Shown: piece after piece, positions 34,261 through 45,030 of the stretch
Position numbering within the stretch: position 1 is the first letter of the stretch
Layout: the number at the start of each line of letters is the position of its first letter
Assembly: GCA_029851415.1 (NCBI GenBank)
Contig: CM056743.1
Coordinates: 90,680,501-90,744,500 of the forward strand
DNA: 64,000 nucleotides
Direction of reading: 5' to 3'
DNA from: Eretmocerus hayati
Taxonomy: Eukaryota; Arthropoda; Insecta; Hymenoptera; Aphelinidae
Notes under the pieces: model-generated
What the model saw: only the letters and a program-made list of their open reading frames with translations
What the model was told of the DNA's origin: nothing
Databases searched by the model: none
Position numbers and translations under genes: made by a program

Positions 34261-35317
34261 TATTCTCAGCATGTGACAATATAATCGTCACAGCCTTTCG
34301 GGGTTTGATAAAAATGTGACTCTCTGGTCATGCCTCGAGCGGCAGCCTCAAAACCGAGTATTCACGGGGGATACTTCTTTTTTTTTGTCGAAGTACTGCT
34401 GCTCGATGCGACGATCACGACGGCCGAGACAACAAGTTGCCGCTTTCGCGAGTATGCCTGCGGGCCGGCAACCCCACCCGCACCGCTGATCGCCGCGGGC
34501 ATCGCACCCTAGGAGGCCGGTGGTCGACGACGACAACAACTTAGGAAACTTATGCCCCGGGTGGGCTACCCGGGTACATAAAGCCACGCACATACACCCT
34601 GCCGTGATCATCACTATGATGTATCCGCGGTGTACTTATTATGGTACACCTGGATACAGGCCGAACAGGGGATGCTGGTGGTAACAACCGGGGCCCGAAG
34701 ACCCCGTGTTACATCCACCAGTCATCCTCTGGTAATCACACGCGAGTTTTAGGGCACTCATTCGAGAATGCACGTTTTGATGATTGAATGCACATTCAAC
34801 CAATCAAAACGTGCATACACAACGTGCACCAGCTGACGACGATGCGATCAGGCCGGGGCGCCCTTGTCAGGGCGACGACGGAGATGACAACGAGCACGGA
34901 TGATTATGGCCAGCTGATGATGCTGCATGATCAGTGCAGCACATCCTGGGCTTGCTGCCATCCGGACCTAGGTCCCATACGCAGCAGCCCAGTATCAGCT
35001 GCACCTTGCTTATGTGAGGTTATGCAGCACTTGCTGCCTGTACCCACGCATAACCTGGCCGAAAATGCACCCGCGCACCATCACACCACCACGTATGCGG
35101 TTTCCCACGACACCAGTCATGCGCAGGCCGACGCGAGTGAGCCCGGGTAGCTCACCAGAGGACGAGGATGACGGAACCGATGTTGATATACGGCCGCGCA
35201 GACGACGCACTGGCAACTTGTTGCTGCCGGTGTGATGGCGCTACATGATGGTGTAGTATGGCTCGGGGCGGGTATACCGAATCAGGCCGAGATGGGAAAT
35301 TATGGGGACCCGGACGT
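34261..35317. other. GC-rich island with a series of strong hairpins
   Basis: Clearly GC-richer than the flanks. Consecutive hairpins: CCCGGGTGGGCTACCCGGG near 34556; GTATCC...GGATAC with GTGTAC/GTACAC inside (34621-34657); GGATG...CATCC with CTGGTGG/CCACCAG and CCGGGG/CCCCG inside (34670-34727); ATGCACGTTTTGAT (34768-34781) with ATCAAAACGTGCAT (34803-34816) plus an inner TTGAATG/CATTCAA stem. A 73-codon plus-strand frame (35014-35235) ends in an acidic then Arg-rich tail but matches no family I know. It has the look of a distinct inserted element of unknown type. Confidence 0.45.
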
Positions 35318-35549
35318 CGCACTATCTTTTCAAAACCTCAACTTTGCTAGTAAATCCGCTTCAATCGGCTTCATCAGATATCGGGATGAATCAAACGACA
35401 TTCTTTTGGAAATTTTCTCAGCTACACGATGCGCTCACCCTTTTTCGCCCGAAACTCAAGGGGGAGGGGTGGGGGGCGATAAACGCCCCCCAAAAAAAAC
35501 AACGATATTTTCTGGAAACAAAACATGCACGTGACGAGTCCCTCGTTCT

Positions 35550-38500
35550 ACTGCCAACCTGAATATCCTTGGAGTACATTCTAGTTGACTTTTGGGCCTG
35601 TCCTCGAACCTGGAAATCACTGCTATGAATTTTATGAGCGATTTTCAGCCAGAAACATGTTATAGACACTGTATATTTGACCAAAATCGTTGATTCTAAG
35701 TTGGTGAACGTTCTGCTGCCTCCTGAGAAACAATAGCGATGAATTCTGGGATCATTTCACGAGATTTTCAGCTAACCCTCGAATTCAGAAATTGCTGTTG
35801 ACATTGATGCGATGCGGTTTGAGCTAAAAACGGTTGAAAATGCCTTACCGCCTGATCAAAGTGGATTTTAGCTCGGATTTCCTGCTACTGCCAGCTCAAA
35901 AACACTTGGAGTGCACTCTAAAATGACTGAACATGATTTTACGTCAATCTCGAGACTCAAACTTACTGCAGGATGATTTATGACCGATATCAGGCCAAGA
36001 AGGCTAGAAAAAAATTTGACGTTTGGGAAAAAAATATGAATTCTAGATGGAGGAGAACTCTACTGCCAACAAGTTAAGGCTTGACCTAGATTCCAGTTCT
36101 CCCTCATGAGATTTCCAGCTCAAGCCCGAGTCTGAGAATTACTGCTGAGAGCTCTGAGATCGATTCTGAGCAAAAACGTGAGATGAATCGAGCAAATTCA
36201 TGCGTAATTATAAATCATAGGTTGGAAACCGCTCTACTGCCACATGAGAAATGGTCCCATCACAATCCAGGGTTATTCAACAAAATTTTAAGCCTAATCT
36301 GAGATCTGGGTATAACTCCTGAGAGTATTGGGATCGATTCCAATACGGCATGTGCCAGGAGTGTGTCACTAGCGTTGCAAATCATCCCGATTGGCCGGTT
36401 TTAGCTCGGAATTCCTATTGCTGGCAGCTTAGAAATACTTGGAGTATACTCTGTGATCACTCAGCAAGATTCTGACATTGATACCGAGCCCGAGAACTGC
36501 TGCAGTGAGATTCAGTACCGGTATTGGGTCGAAAAAGGCTGACAGATACGGCACTTTTGGCGCAAAATGATGATATTTAGGTGAATGAAAGAAGTACTGC
36601 CAACTAAGCAACAATTGGAACCAAGTCTAGATCTCACTCACAGAATCTTGCGCCCAATCCCACTCCCGAGAATCGCTGCTAAGAGCACCGAGATCAATCC
36701 TTATCCAGCAGCTTTCCAGGAAGGTAGAGAATTCCCGCATGATCGTGGATTATAGGGCGAAAATCGTCCTACTGCCACCTGAACAGCAATCGAGAAACAT
36801 TTTGGGATCATTTGACGTGATTTTGAACAGAGCCTCAATTCTCTATATATCTGCTGAGAGCTTTGAGATCGATTCTGAGGCAGAAATTGCGAAGTGGCAC
36901 TAGGAATAAGCCAGATCTAATGATTCTAACTCCCAATAAGTACTACTGCCACCCCAAGTATACATACAGTGAAGTCTAGGATTACAGACGGGAATTTCTA
37001 GCCAAATCCTGCATCTGAAAATTGCTGCAGAGAAATTTCAGATGCATATCGAGCTCAGTATTGTCGTAAATTACAGTCGATCTGACGAGGAATAGTTGAA
37101 TTTTCTTCTTCAATTCTACTACTGCCGAGATAAGTACCATTCCATCTCGTTACAAGTCCAAAAGTGAATATTTTGAGCCCGGTGTCATGCCCCCGAATCA
37201 CTGCAGTGTGATCTGCACCATGATTGAGCCGAGATCATCGGAAATCCGTGCTGATCCCACGGAGAATAACGAGTTTCAGGAGGGAAACCATACTACTGCC
37301 AACTCAGAAACGATCTTATCGAGTTCCAGATTTGCCTGTGAATTTTTTGGGCACATTCCCGTGTCTCAAAACTACTGCAGTGCGATCTGAGACCAATATT
37401 TGGGCCAGAGTACTCGTAAATCAGCGCGGGTCATATAAAAGGAGTCGAAATCTAGGGCGTGAATCCTACTCCTGCCAACTTGAGATGGATCCAGGACATT
37501 TTCAGTTCAGCGGTGGGTATTTTGGGCCGAATCAGAAGAGAAATATTTTGGGCTCAGTCCCGTCACTTAGATCCACTGCAGTGCGATCTGAGATCGGTAT
37601 TGGGCCCAGAATCGTCGAAAACTTCTGCGGATCCTACAGCTCATGACGATTTCTAGGGGGTGAATCGTACTACTGCCAACTGGATAATAAATTCAGTACT
37701 TCTTGGAATTTGGTGGGGATATTTTGGGCCCAGTCCCGTCAATTAGATCCACTGCAGTGCGATCTGAGATCGGTATTGGGCCCAGAATCGTCGAAAACTT
37801 CTGCGGATCCTACAGCTCATGACGATTTCTAGGGGGTGAATCGTACTACTGCCAGTTGGATAATAAATTCAGTACTTCTTGGGATTGGGTGGGAATATTT
37901 TGGGCCCAGTCCCGTCACTCAGATTCACTGCAGTGCGTTCTGCGATCGGTATTGGGCCCAGAATCGTCGGAAACTTCTGCGAATCCTACAGAATATGCCG
38001 ATTTCTAGGGGGTGAATCGTACTACTGCCAACTGGATAATAAATCCAGTACTTTTTGGGATTGAGTGAAAATATTTTGGGCCCAGTCCCGTCACTCAAAT
38101 TCACTGCAGTGCGATGTGAGATCGGTATTGGGCCCAGATTTGTCAAAAACTTCTGCGGATCCTACAGAAAATGACGTTTTCTAGGGGGTGGATTCTATTC
38201 CTGCCAAATGGATAAAGGTTCCAGTTGATTTTGGGATAGATTAGGAATATTTTGAGCTCAATCCCGTCACTCAGATCCACTGCAGTGCGATCTGAGATCG
38301 GTATTGGGCCGAAATCATCGGAAATCTGTGTGGATTCCACGGGAGCATGATGAAAATTTCGGGGAAGGATCGTAACCTTGTCAACATGATAATATTCCCA
38401 TTTGTTCCAGGCACACGAGGGAATATGTTCGGTTCAATACATCTCCAGAATATTGGTGGAAAGTCAATCGTCATTTGTCCTGAACTCGACAAATTCGATA

Positions 38501-38570
38501 GCCCCCGCAAGTCCATCTCAGATTGAAGTAAATCTGGAAGGATGACTTTCTACTGTCAACTCTGAATGAG
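35550..38570 (+). repeat. Left array of ~176-bp monomers (about 18 copies)
   Basis: Each monomer holds CTACTGCCAA at one end and, roughly mid-unit, an ACTGCAGTGCGATCTGAGAT core followed by GGTATTGGGCCCA. Copies at 37660-38200 differ by few bases; those at 35550-37100 are strongly diverged. Confidence 0.85.
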
Positions 38571-39490
38571 TTTCGAGTCATGTTCCATCCCAGCCCCAAG
38601 TCGGGACTTCAATCTGAGAATCATTGCTAAGAGATCGCACAATTTTCATGTATAGTAATGACAACTAGAGTTTATTTATTCATGATCATCACATATTAAA
38701 CTCTAGAATGTTCTAAGTTTTTATCGTATGATGGAATTGAATGACAAGCGGTCTTCTTCTCGTCATACAAAAAAATCCGAGAGACTTCCTTTCACAATAT
38801 CGAGTGAGATGAACTCACATACGAATTAACTAACTGATGACTGTACATTCAAAAATGTTCTCATAACTCGAGAGATCATAGAATTGATAAATCACCGATG
38901 ATGTAGTCGTAACAAGAATATTCCGCAACGCAACAGTTAGGCAAGCAATATACGTTCTTACTAATTGAATAATCACAGTCAAGAAAAAAAATTTTCAAGC
39001 GCACATGGAATTGTTGATTAGGAAGGTAACAAATTAACTGTGCGATACTCCATGAGTTTGTACTCATCCGGTATCATTAACTGCATCATTGAACAAAAAG
39101 AATCTTAATGAGAAGATCAGATAAGTTTGATCAACATACTAATAACTCAATGATTGTGCATTTTCCGCTGGAAAGTGATGTGATACGCAAAATATTCCAC
39201 GGATATGAACGAATTAGATATCCTGACGCCCTCGTAGGCCTCATAATGGAATTTCTCTGTCTCGTGTGGTGCAACAGACAAAGCAAGAGGAATGAGAATT
39301 TTTGTCAGGTGATGTCGGGATCCAGATTCAGTAGGTCCAAACTGTTTTCAATCAACGGCATCTTCAGAGGGAACAGACAACCGAAGACTTCAGCAATACC
39401 TTGCTGTTTTTGCATTCTCATTGACATACAAATCTTGGACTCATTACCATCGCCTGATATTCATACGTATTTTCATAGTTCCATTCCACC
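38571..39490. other. Spacer of foldback I
   Basis: Unique AT-rich sequence between the two arrays. The only notable open frame is 39108-39506 (+, up to 132 codons), which runs into the right array and matches nothing I recognise. Confidence 0.4.
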
Positions 39491-39762
39491 TCTCAATCCC
39501 ACGTAAGAGTGAATTTCAAATCGATTCACCCCCTAGAAATCGTCATTCCCTGTAGGATCCGCAGAAGCTTTCGACAATTCTGGGCCCAATACCGATCTCA
39601 GGTCGCACTGCAGTGAGTCTGAGCCACGAGTCTAGGCCCAGAATACTTTGAGTCAATCCCAGAATGTACTTAATTCATCATCCAGTTGGCAGTAGTACAT
39701 TTCAACCCCTAGAAATCGGCATTTTCTGTAAGATTCGCAGAAGTTTTCGACGATTCTAGGCC
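39491..39762 (-). repeat. Right array of ~176-bp monomers, part 1
   Basis: About 1.5 inverted monomers (landmarks CACCCCCTAGAAATCG and TTGGCAGTAGTAC) before the insertion of element J. Confidence 0.8.
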
Positions 39763-40018
39763 CAATACTACGGAAGCCAAGGTGGCTCACCGCTCGCACT
39801 CACAGCGATACAATTGGAACGCGCACCGCGTGGTCGGATCCCATAGCGTTCTGACCGCGCACCACGCGATCTTCAACCAAAAAAATTTTATTTGTGGATT
39901 TACGCGGGAGAATTATTCACAAAAGTGCCGCAACATCGGACCAAAATTTTCGGTTTGCCACCGAAGGAATGCTAAAGTTGAGCCTCAGACCCAGGCGATT
40001 CGGGACAAGGGCACGGTA

Positions 40019-41805
40019 TATGATGAATTCCACGCCAAAGCGACCTACGAAAAGGGGTCATCTCTCAGATTCTTTTTTAACCTTTTTCATTCGATTCTAT
40101 GGCCCAAAATAGGAACTTCGGACCACCTATGGGGCCCAAAAAAAAATTTCTCCTCTCCATTGCACGCATATCCGTCAACAGACCCACAATTTATCGGGTA
40201 AAAATCAATGCTCTTTTATTCACAAAAATGGGAATATTCCGAGTTTTTGAATAGCTATCGATTTGCGGGTTGCGGCATCTGAAAGGCCATCAAAAAACCT
40301 ATCGAAAACGTTGTCGAAAATTCCTTCTCTGTGATTTGGGGGCCTCGTGGAGGCAAAAGAGTGTTTTTCACTAAAATGTTGATTTCTCAAAAAGACATTT
40401 TTTGTATTTTTTTAAAATCATATATTTGACGTAAAATTTTGCGTTCTTTCGAGAAAAATGGGTTTCAGAGAAGTTTGGGGCGATCCAAGTGACTTATGAG
40501 CCATTTTTTGAAAATTTGATTTTTCCGGTTTCAGAAAAAGGCGATTTTCTGCGCATGCGCACAAACGTAGACTTTTGGCGCTACTTTCAATGGAAAGCTG
40601 ACAAAATTTCCTATAACATGACTACCCGCAAAGTTGAAATTCATGCACTGAAACGCGATCTGCAAGGATTAATTATGTCGAATCAAAATCACATGAAAAT
40701 TCAGCCCATTAACGCCTTCGGAGCGCCTGCTGAGATGACACATTCACGAGATCTTCTCGGGACTCAATTTTGAGTACGAAATTGACCTGAAAAAAATTCG
40801 GACCACATGGTTTCAACGTGAAATTGTATGAACTTCCAAAATATGCGATGAAAAATCCCGTTGGGGGCGAACCCGAAGTGCTACATTCAATTTTTGCCGG
40901 AAAATACGATATTTCGCATTCAAAATTGCGAAAAATTGAACGTAGCACCTCGGGTTCGCCTCAAAGGGGTTTTTCATCGCATATTTCGAAAGTTCATACA
41001 ATTTTACGTTGAAACCATGTGGTCCGAATTTTTTTCAGGTCAATTTCGTACTCAAAATTGAGTCCCGAGAAGATCTCGTGAATGTGTCATCTCAGCAGGC
41101 GCTCCAAAGGCGTTAATGGGCTAAATTTTCATGTGATTTTGATTCGACATAATTAATCGTTGCAGAACGCGTTTCAGTGCATGAATTTCAACTTTGCGGG
41201 TAGTCATTTCATAGGAAATTTTGTCAGCTTTCCATTGAAAGTGGCGCCGAAAGTCTACGTTTGTGCGCATGCGCAGAAAATCGCCTTTTTCTGAAACCGG
41301 AAAAATCGAATTTCCAAAAAATGGCTCATGAGTCACTTGGATTGCCCCAAACTTCTCTGAAACCCATTTTTTTCGAAAGAACGCAAAATTTTACGTCAAG
41401 TATGTGATTTCGAAAAAATAAAAAAAATGTCTTTTTGAGAAATCAAAATTTTAGTGAAAAACACTCTTTTGCCTCCAGGAGGCCCCCAAATCACAGGAAA
41501 GGAATTTTCGACAACATTTCCGATAGATTCTTTGATGCGCTTCCAGATGCCGCAACCCGCAAATCGATAGCTATTCAAAAACTCGAAATATTCCCATTTT
41601 CGTGAATAAAAGCGCATCGATTTTTACACGATAAATTTTGGGTCTGTTGACGGATATGCGTGCAATGGAGAGGAGAAATTTTTTTTGGGCCCCATAGGTG
41701 GTCCGAAGTTCCTACTTTGGGCCATAGAATCGAATGAAAAAGGTTAAAAAAGAATCTGAGAGATGACCCCTTTCCGTAGGTCGCTTTGGCGTGGAATTCA
41801 TCATA
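40019..41805. mobile_element. Palindrome K (1.79 kb), nearly spacerless, TA-flanked
   Basis: TATGATGAATTCCACGCCAA at 40019 is inverted at the right end, 41805, with TA on both sides. The arms meet at about 40912 with almost no spacer. By eye they are around 95% identical with scattered substitutions. No transposase. Open frames on both strands mirror each other and are not genes. Confidence 0.85.
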
Positions 41806-41932
41806 TACGTTTGCTGCTCTTAACAGTTTTTTGTCCAATTTCTGTGTATATCAAGTAATTGATTGACTCTTGAATGTTACCGAGTCCCGTTACGCAATGC
41901 TATGAATAAATCCTTTTTGTTATAAACAATTA

Positions 41933-42768
41933 AGGTAAGTGTACCCAATTTGCGCCCATTCAGCCATTTTCTTGATAACTTTGGCCCATCTCCATATTTT
42001 CCAACGTACCTTAGCTCGTTTTGAAACTTGTCTCAAGACCTCTAAAATGAGCTAAGATACGTCCAATTTGGATGAAGTGGAGCCGAACTATTTGAATTCT
42101 CCGAAAAGGTGATTTTTGAGAGTTTACAAAAGTGTGTACCCAACTCGCCCCCATCATTTAAAACAATGTAAATCGGCGATGAAGTGAATAGAATCGCTTT
42201 GATCCGTCTTGATCACCGTGCAGCGACATTTGTAGCTTTGAGCTGGCCCAAGACATCGTTTCCGACCTATTTTGACGTGATGAACACGTTTTGAGTGGTA
42301 AAAAAAAGACATACTGCACGCCTTTCCGAGATAACCATATGGGGGCATGTTGGGTACACTCCGATGTCGGCCTTCTTGATTCTCAAATCATCTCCGTGTT
42401 TTGTACATAAAATCGCTCCAAATCAGAGTTTTGCAACCCTGAAGAGCGGATTTTGAAGGTCTTGAGACAAGGAATCGAATGCGCTAAGATACGTCAAGAT
42501 TGGTTGAATAAGAATGAATTGGCACCGGTTTTAGTGAACGCAATTTCCTCCTCGATTTCTTAGCCGTGCAAACACGGAAAATGGAAAACTCACTTTATAT
42601 TTTCTGGAGAACGCAGAAATGATCCGGGGTCGATGAAAACTACGTATTTTCTCATATTTTAACATAACAAACGTAAAAAAAAATTGCGGGAAGGTCAACG
42701 AGCGCCCATTTCCAAGATCGGCATATGGGGGCAAGTTGGGTACAGAGGCAAGTTGGGTACACTTACCT
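41933..42768. mobile_element. Foldback L (836 bp), TA-flanked
   Basis: AGGTAAGTGTACCCAA at 41933 is inverted at the right end, 42768 (TTGGGTACACTTACCT), with TA at 41931-41932 and 42769-42770. The arms pair through blocks such as CCCATATG and the alternating AAGTTGGGTAC motif, which is duplicated at the right end. Confidence 0.75.
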
Positions 42769-42770
42769 TA

Positions 42771-43108
42771 TAACAAGAAAATCATGATTCTCTTCAGCCG
42801 GAAAGAAGTGTTTGATCATATGTCCGAGTTCAATGGTTTCATATACAGAACCAAATTACCGAGTTTTCCGGGTAAATCGTGGTTGTTGGTAGAAAATCGT
42901 GGAAACTAGAGAACATCCGCATGGAGCCTCAGTGAGGACCTCAAGTTTCGGTTCTGTGGTGAGGACGGTGCATTGGCTCTGACATGCACTGCCAATTCGA
43001 GATGATGCTTCCGAGATGATGCTTCTTGCTTTCCACGATTTCCCACCACCAATCGTTAATGCTCGAATTTTTACTTGGCAATCCATACATTTATTAGTTT
43101 TGGTTACA
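42771..43108. other. no recognisable feature
   Basis: Interior sequence of element J with no coding pattern recognised; GAGATGATGCTTC is repeated in tandem at about 43001-43024. Confidence 0.3.
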
Positions 43109-43240
43109 GATCGCGCCCCACGCGATCAGAGCGCAGTGCGATCCGACCGCGTGCAGAGCGAACAGACCGCAGTGCGATCCGACCGCGTGCAGAGCGATCA
43201 GATCGCAGTGCGATCCGACCGCGCGCCACGCGATCTTGAA
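43109..43240. repeat. GC-rich minisatellite (~38-bp units) related to element J terminal repeat
   Basis: GCAGTGCGATCCGACCGCGT occurs three times, about 38-39 bp apart, and the last unit runs into CGCGCCACGCGATCTTGAAC, close to the terminal repeat text near 39862. It looks like an amplified internal copy of the J terminus. Confidence 0.75.
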
Positions 43241-43513
43241 CAAGAAAAGATGAATCTTTGAATTGACGAATGATGATAAGAACGCTAATGATAGTGCTAC
43301 TCAGATCAAATGAAGTAAGGGTGTTTGAATTGACCGGAATCTTAAAGGATTGCTATGAACGTTTACCCATCTCAACAAAATTATAATGTATTGTAACTCT
43401 CTTTGAAGCTTCTTTTGAAACCTTTGGGACGAGCTTAGGCAAATTTCAACTCGATCAACTGGAGTCGAGATGTCCCAATTTTCCCAGAAAAGAAGAGCCC
43501 CCGAAAGGGTGTA

Positions 43514-44365
43514 CAGGCGTCCCTTGTTCAACGCGGTTTTGGTCAACGCGGTTTTGGTTATACGCGGTTTTTGGATTGCCACCTTTTTTTTGTTCAACGC
43601 GGTTTGTGACTCGTGCAACGCGGGTTTGAAAATGAAATTTTCGAAAAAAGCTTCGAATGACGTCAGCAAAAAGACGCAATCGACCGCAAGAACAACAAAA
43701 AATTTACATCGAATCTGTTAAGAGCTAAATCTTGTGAATAATCACACATATAACAGTTCTGGGCAATTTTACTTTTTAATGATCTCTTGGGTGAACGAAT
43801 CGAGTCTATATTCATTATGATGAGTTATTAACTTTCTTAGACAAATACGTCTGATTGTTTGAACCTCTAACCAAAAATTTTAATTTTTGTTTACATAAAT
43901 CTTGACTGTATTTTCAGCAAAGTAAAATCTAGAAAAAATTTCAAAATCATCAAGTCTTTTCCATAATGTCTGAAGAAAGAAAAAAAGTATCACCTTGCAA
44001 AAGCTCTCTCGCTGCTAAAAAGCCTCGGAAAGTGATAAACTTGGAATCGACAATTTTGGACCTATAGAAAACAGGTGTAAGAGTTGCACAGGAGTGGCGC
44101 GGAAATTTAGTGTACATGAATCAACAATAAGAACTATTCGTAAAAGTGAACAGAAAATCCGGGAAAGTTTTATGGTTCATCAGCAGTAACGGTGATTTCA
44201 TTATTAGAAAGACTCTTACTTGATCCCAAATTCACAAAAAAAATTGGTCATAGTTGGTCGATCATGAGTCTTGGTACGCATCCCCTACTTCTCCATAAGA
44301 CTAATGCTTTGTTCAACGCGGGAACCTGCCGGAACGTAACCCCCGCGTTGAACGAGGGACGCCTG
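43514..44365. mobile_element. Tigger-type (pogo superfamily) element, deleted copy
   Basis: CAGGCGTCCCTTGTTCAACG at 43514 has its inverse ending at 44365 (CGTTGAACGAGGGACGCCTG), with TA on both sides (43512-43513, 44366-44367). This is the classic Tigger-type terminus (CAGG) and TA duplication. 852 bp is too short for a full element; only an N-terminal transposase scrap remains. Confidence 0.9.
43967..44190 (+). pseudogene. Tigger transposase N-terminal helix-turn-helix remnant
   Basis: From ATG 43967 the frame reads MSEERKKVSPCKSS...KKPRKVINLESTILDL, then a TAG; after a frame change it continues ARKFSVHESTIRTIRKSEQK. That is the CENP-B/Tigger N-terminal DNA-binding fold (basic stretch, helix, turn, helix with ST(I/V)R.I..). 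The second HTH and the DDE catalytic domain are absent. Confidence 0.75.
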
Positions 44366-44367
44366 TA

Positions 44368-44860
44368 TCTTATTTGCCTCCACGTGTAAAAAGACTCACT
44401 TCCATAATCGCATGGGTTCTTCATGAGACCAGGATATCTCGGCTCTCCAACTCAAGATGAGTGGATGGGTTCCCATAATGAAGAATAGAGCATCAATAGG
44501 AAGTCCATGAGTGCAAATTAGGGACATTGCACTTATTCAGTAATATGGGTCTCGTGCAACGAATATCAATGTATTTCAGCTCATTCTTTGCGTCTACGTC
44601 TCAACTTTGAGGAGATCATCGCAGAATTGGGAGATCTGATTGCAAATCGGAAGCTCGTCTTCGTCTGAAATTTTTCAACCCAAAAAAAAGTGAAAAATTT
44701 GCATAATGAGCTGAGGAACGTCTCATCTCAATGACTCGGAACCGAGATATCCCGATTCCATGACCAACTCAAGGAATCCTCCGGAATTAAGTTTTTCATA
44801 CACGTGGGGGAATGCAGATAACTCTGCGTCAGTGGGTCAGGACTCAATTTATGGACAAAC
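44368..44860. other. no recognisable feature
   Basis: Interior of element J between the Tigger remnant and the right terminal repeat; no open frame or repeat recognised. Confidence 0.3.
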
Positions 44861-45030
44861 CAAGAACTCTCGTAAATAATTCCCTGCGTAAATCCACAAA
44901 TATTTCTTTCTCTGGTTAAAGATCGCGTGGCACGGGGTCAGAGCGCTATGCAATCCGACAGCGCGCCGCGCGTTCCACTTGTATCGCTATGAGTGCGAGC
45001 GGTGAGCCACCTCGGCTTCCGTACAATACC

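Larger units (their letters stand above)
39769..45024. mobile_element. Element J (5.26 kb) inserted in foldback I, CAATAC duplication
   Basis: Terminal inverted repeats of about 155-170 bp start TACGGAAGCCAAGGTGGCTC at 39769 and end as the inverse (one mismatch in 20) at 45024. CAATAC flanks both sides (39763-39768 and 45025-45030). Removing the element restores the monomer sequence GGCCCAATACCGATC, which proves insertion. The interior contains palindrome K, foldback L, a GC-rich minisatellite related to the terminal repeat, and a Tigger remnant. No transposase of its own was recognised. A 6-bp duplication is uncommon among well-known cut-and-paste families. Confidence 0.8.

Noticed and set aside
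35550..38570. Regularly spaced repeats as a possible CRISPR array
   Set aside because: Spacing of ~176 bp, diverged full-length monomers and no unique spacers; eukaryotic satellite-like array.
39108..39506. 132-codon plus-strand frame in the spacer of foldback I
   Set aside because: Runs into the repeat monomers and matches no family I know; may be chance.
40017..41807. Palindromes as library or amplification artefacts
   Set aside because: Arms carry scattered substitutions and indels, and several elements have target-site duplications, which chimeric artefacts would not show; still worth long-read confirmation.
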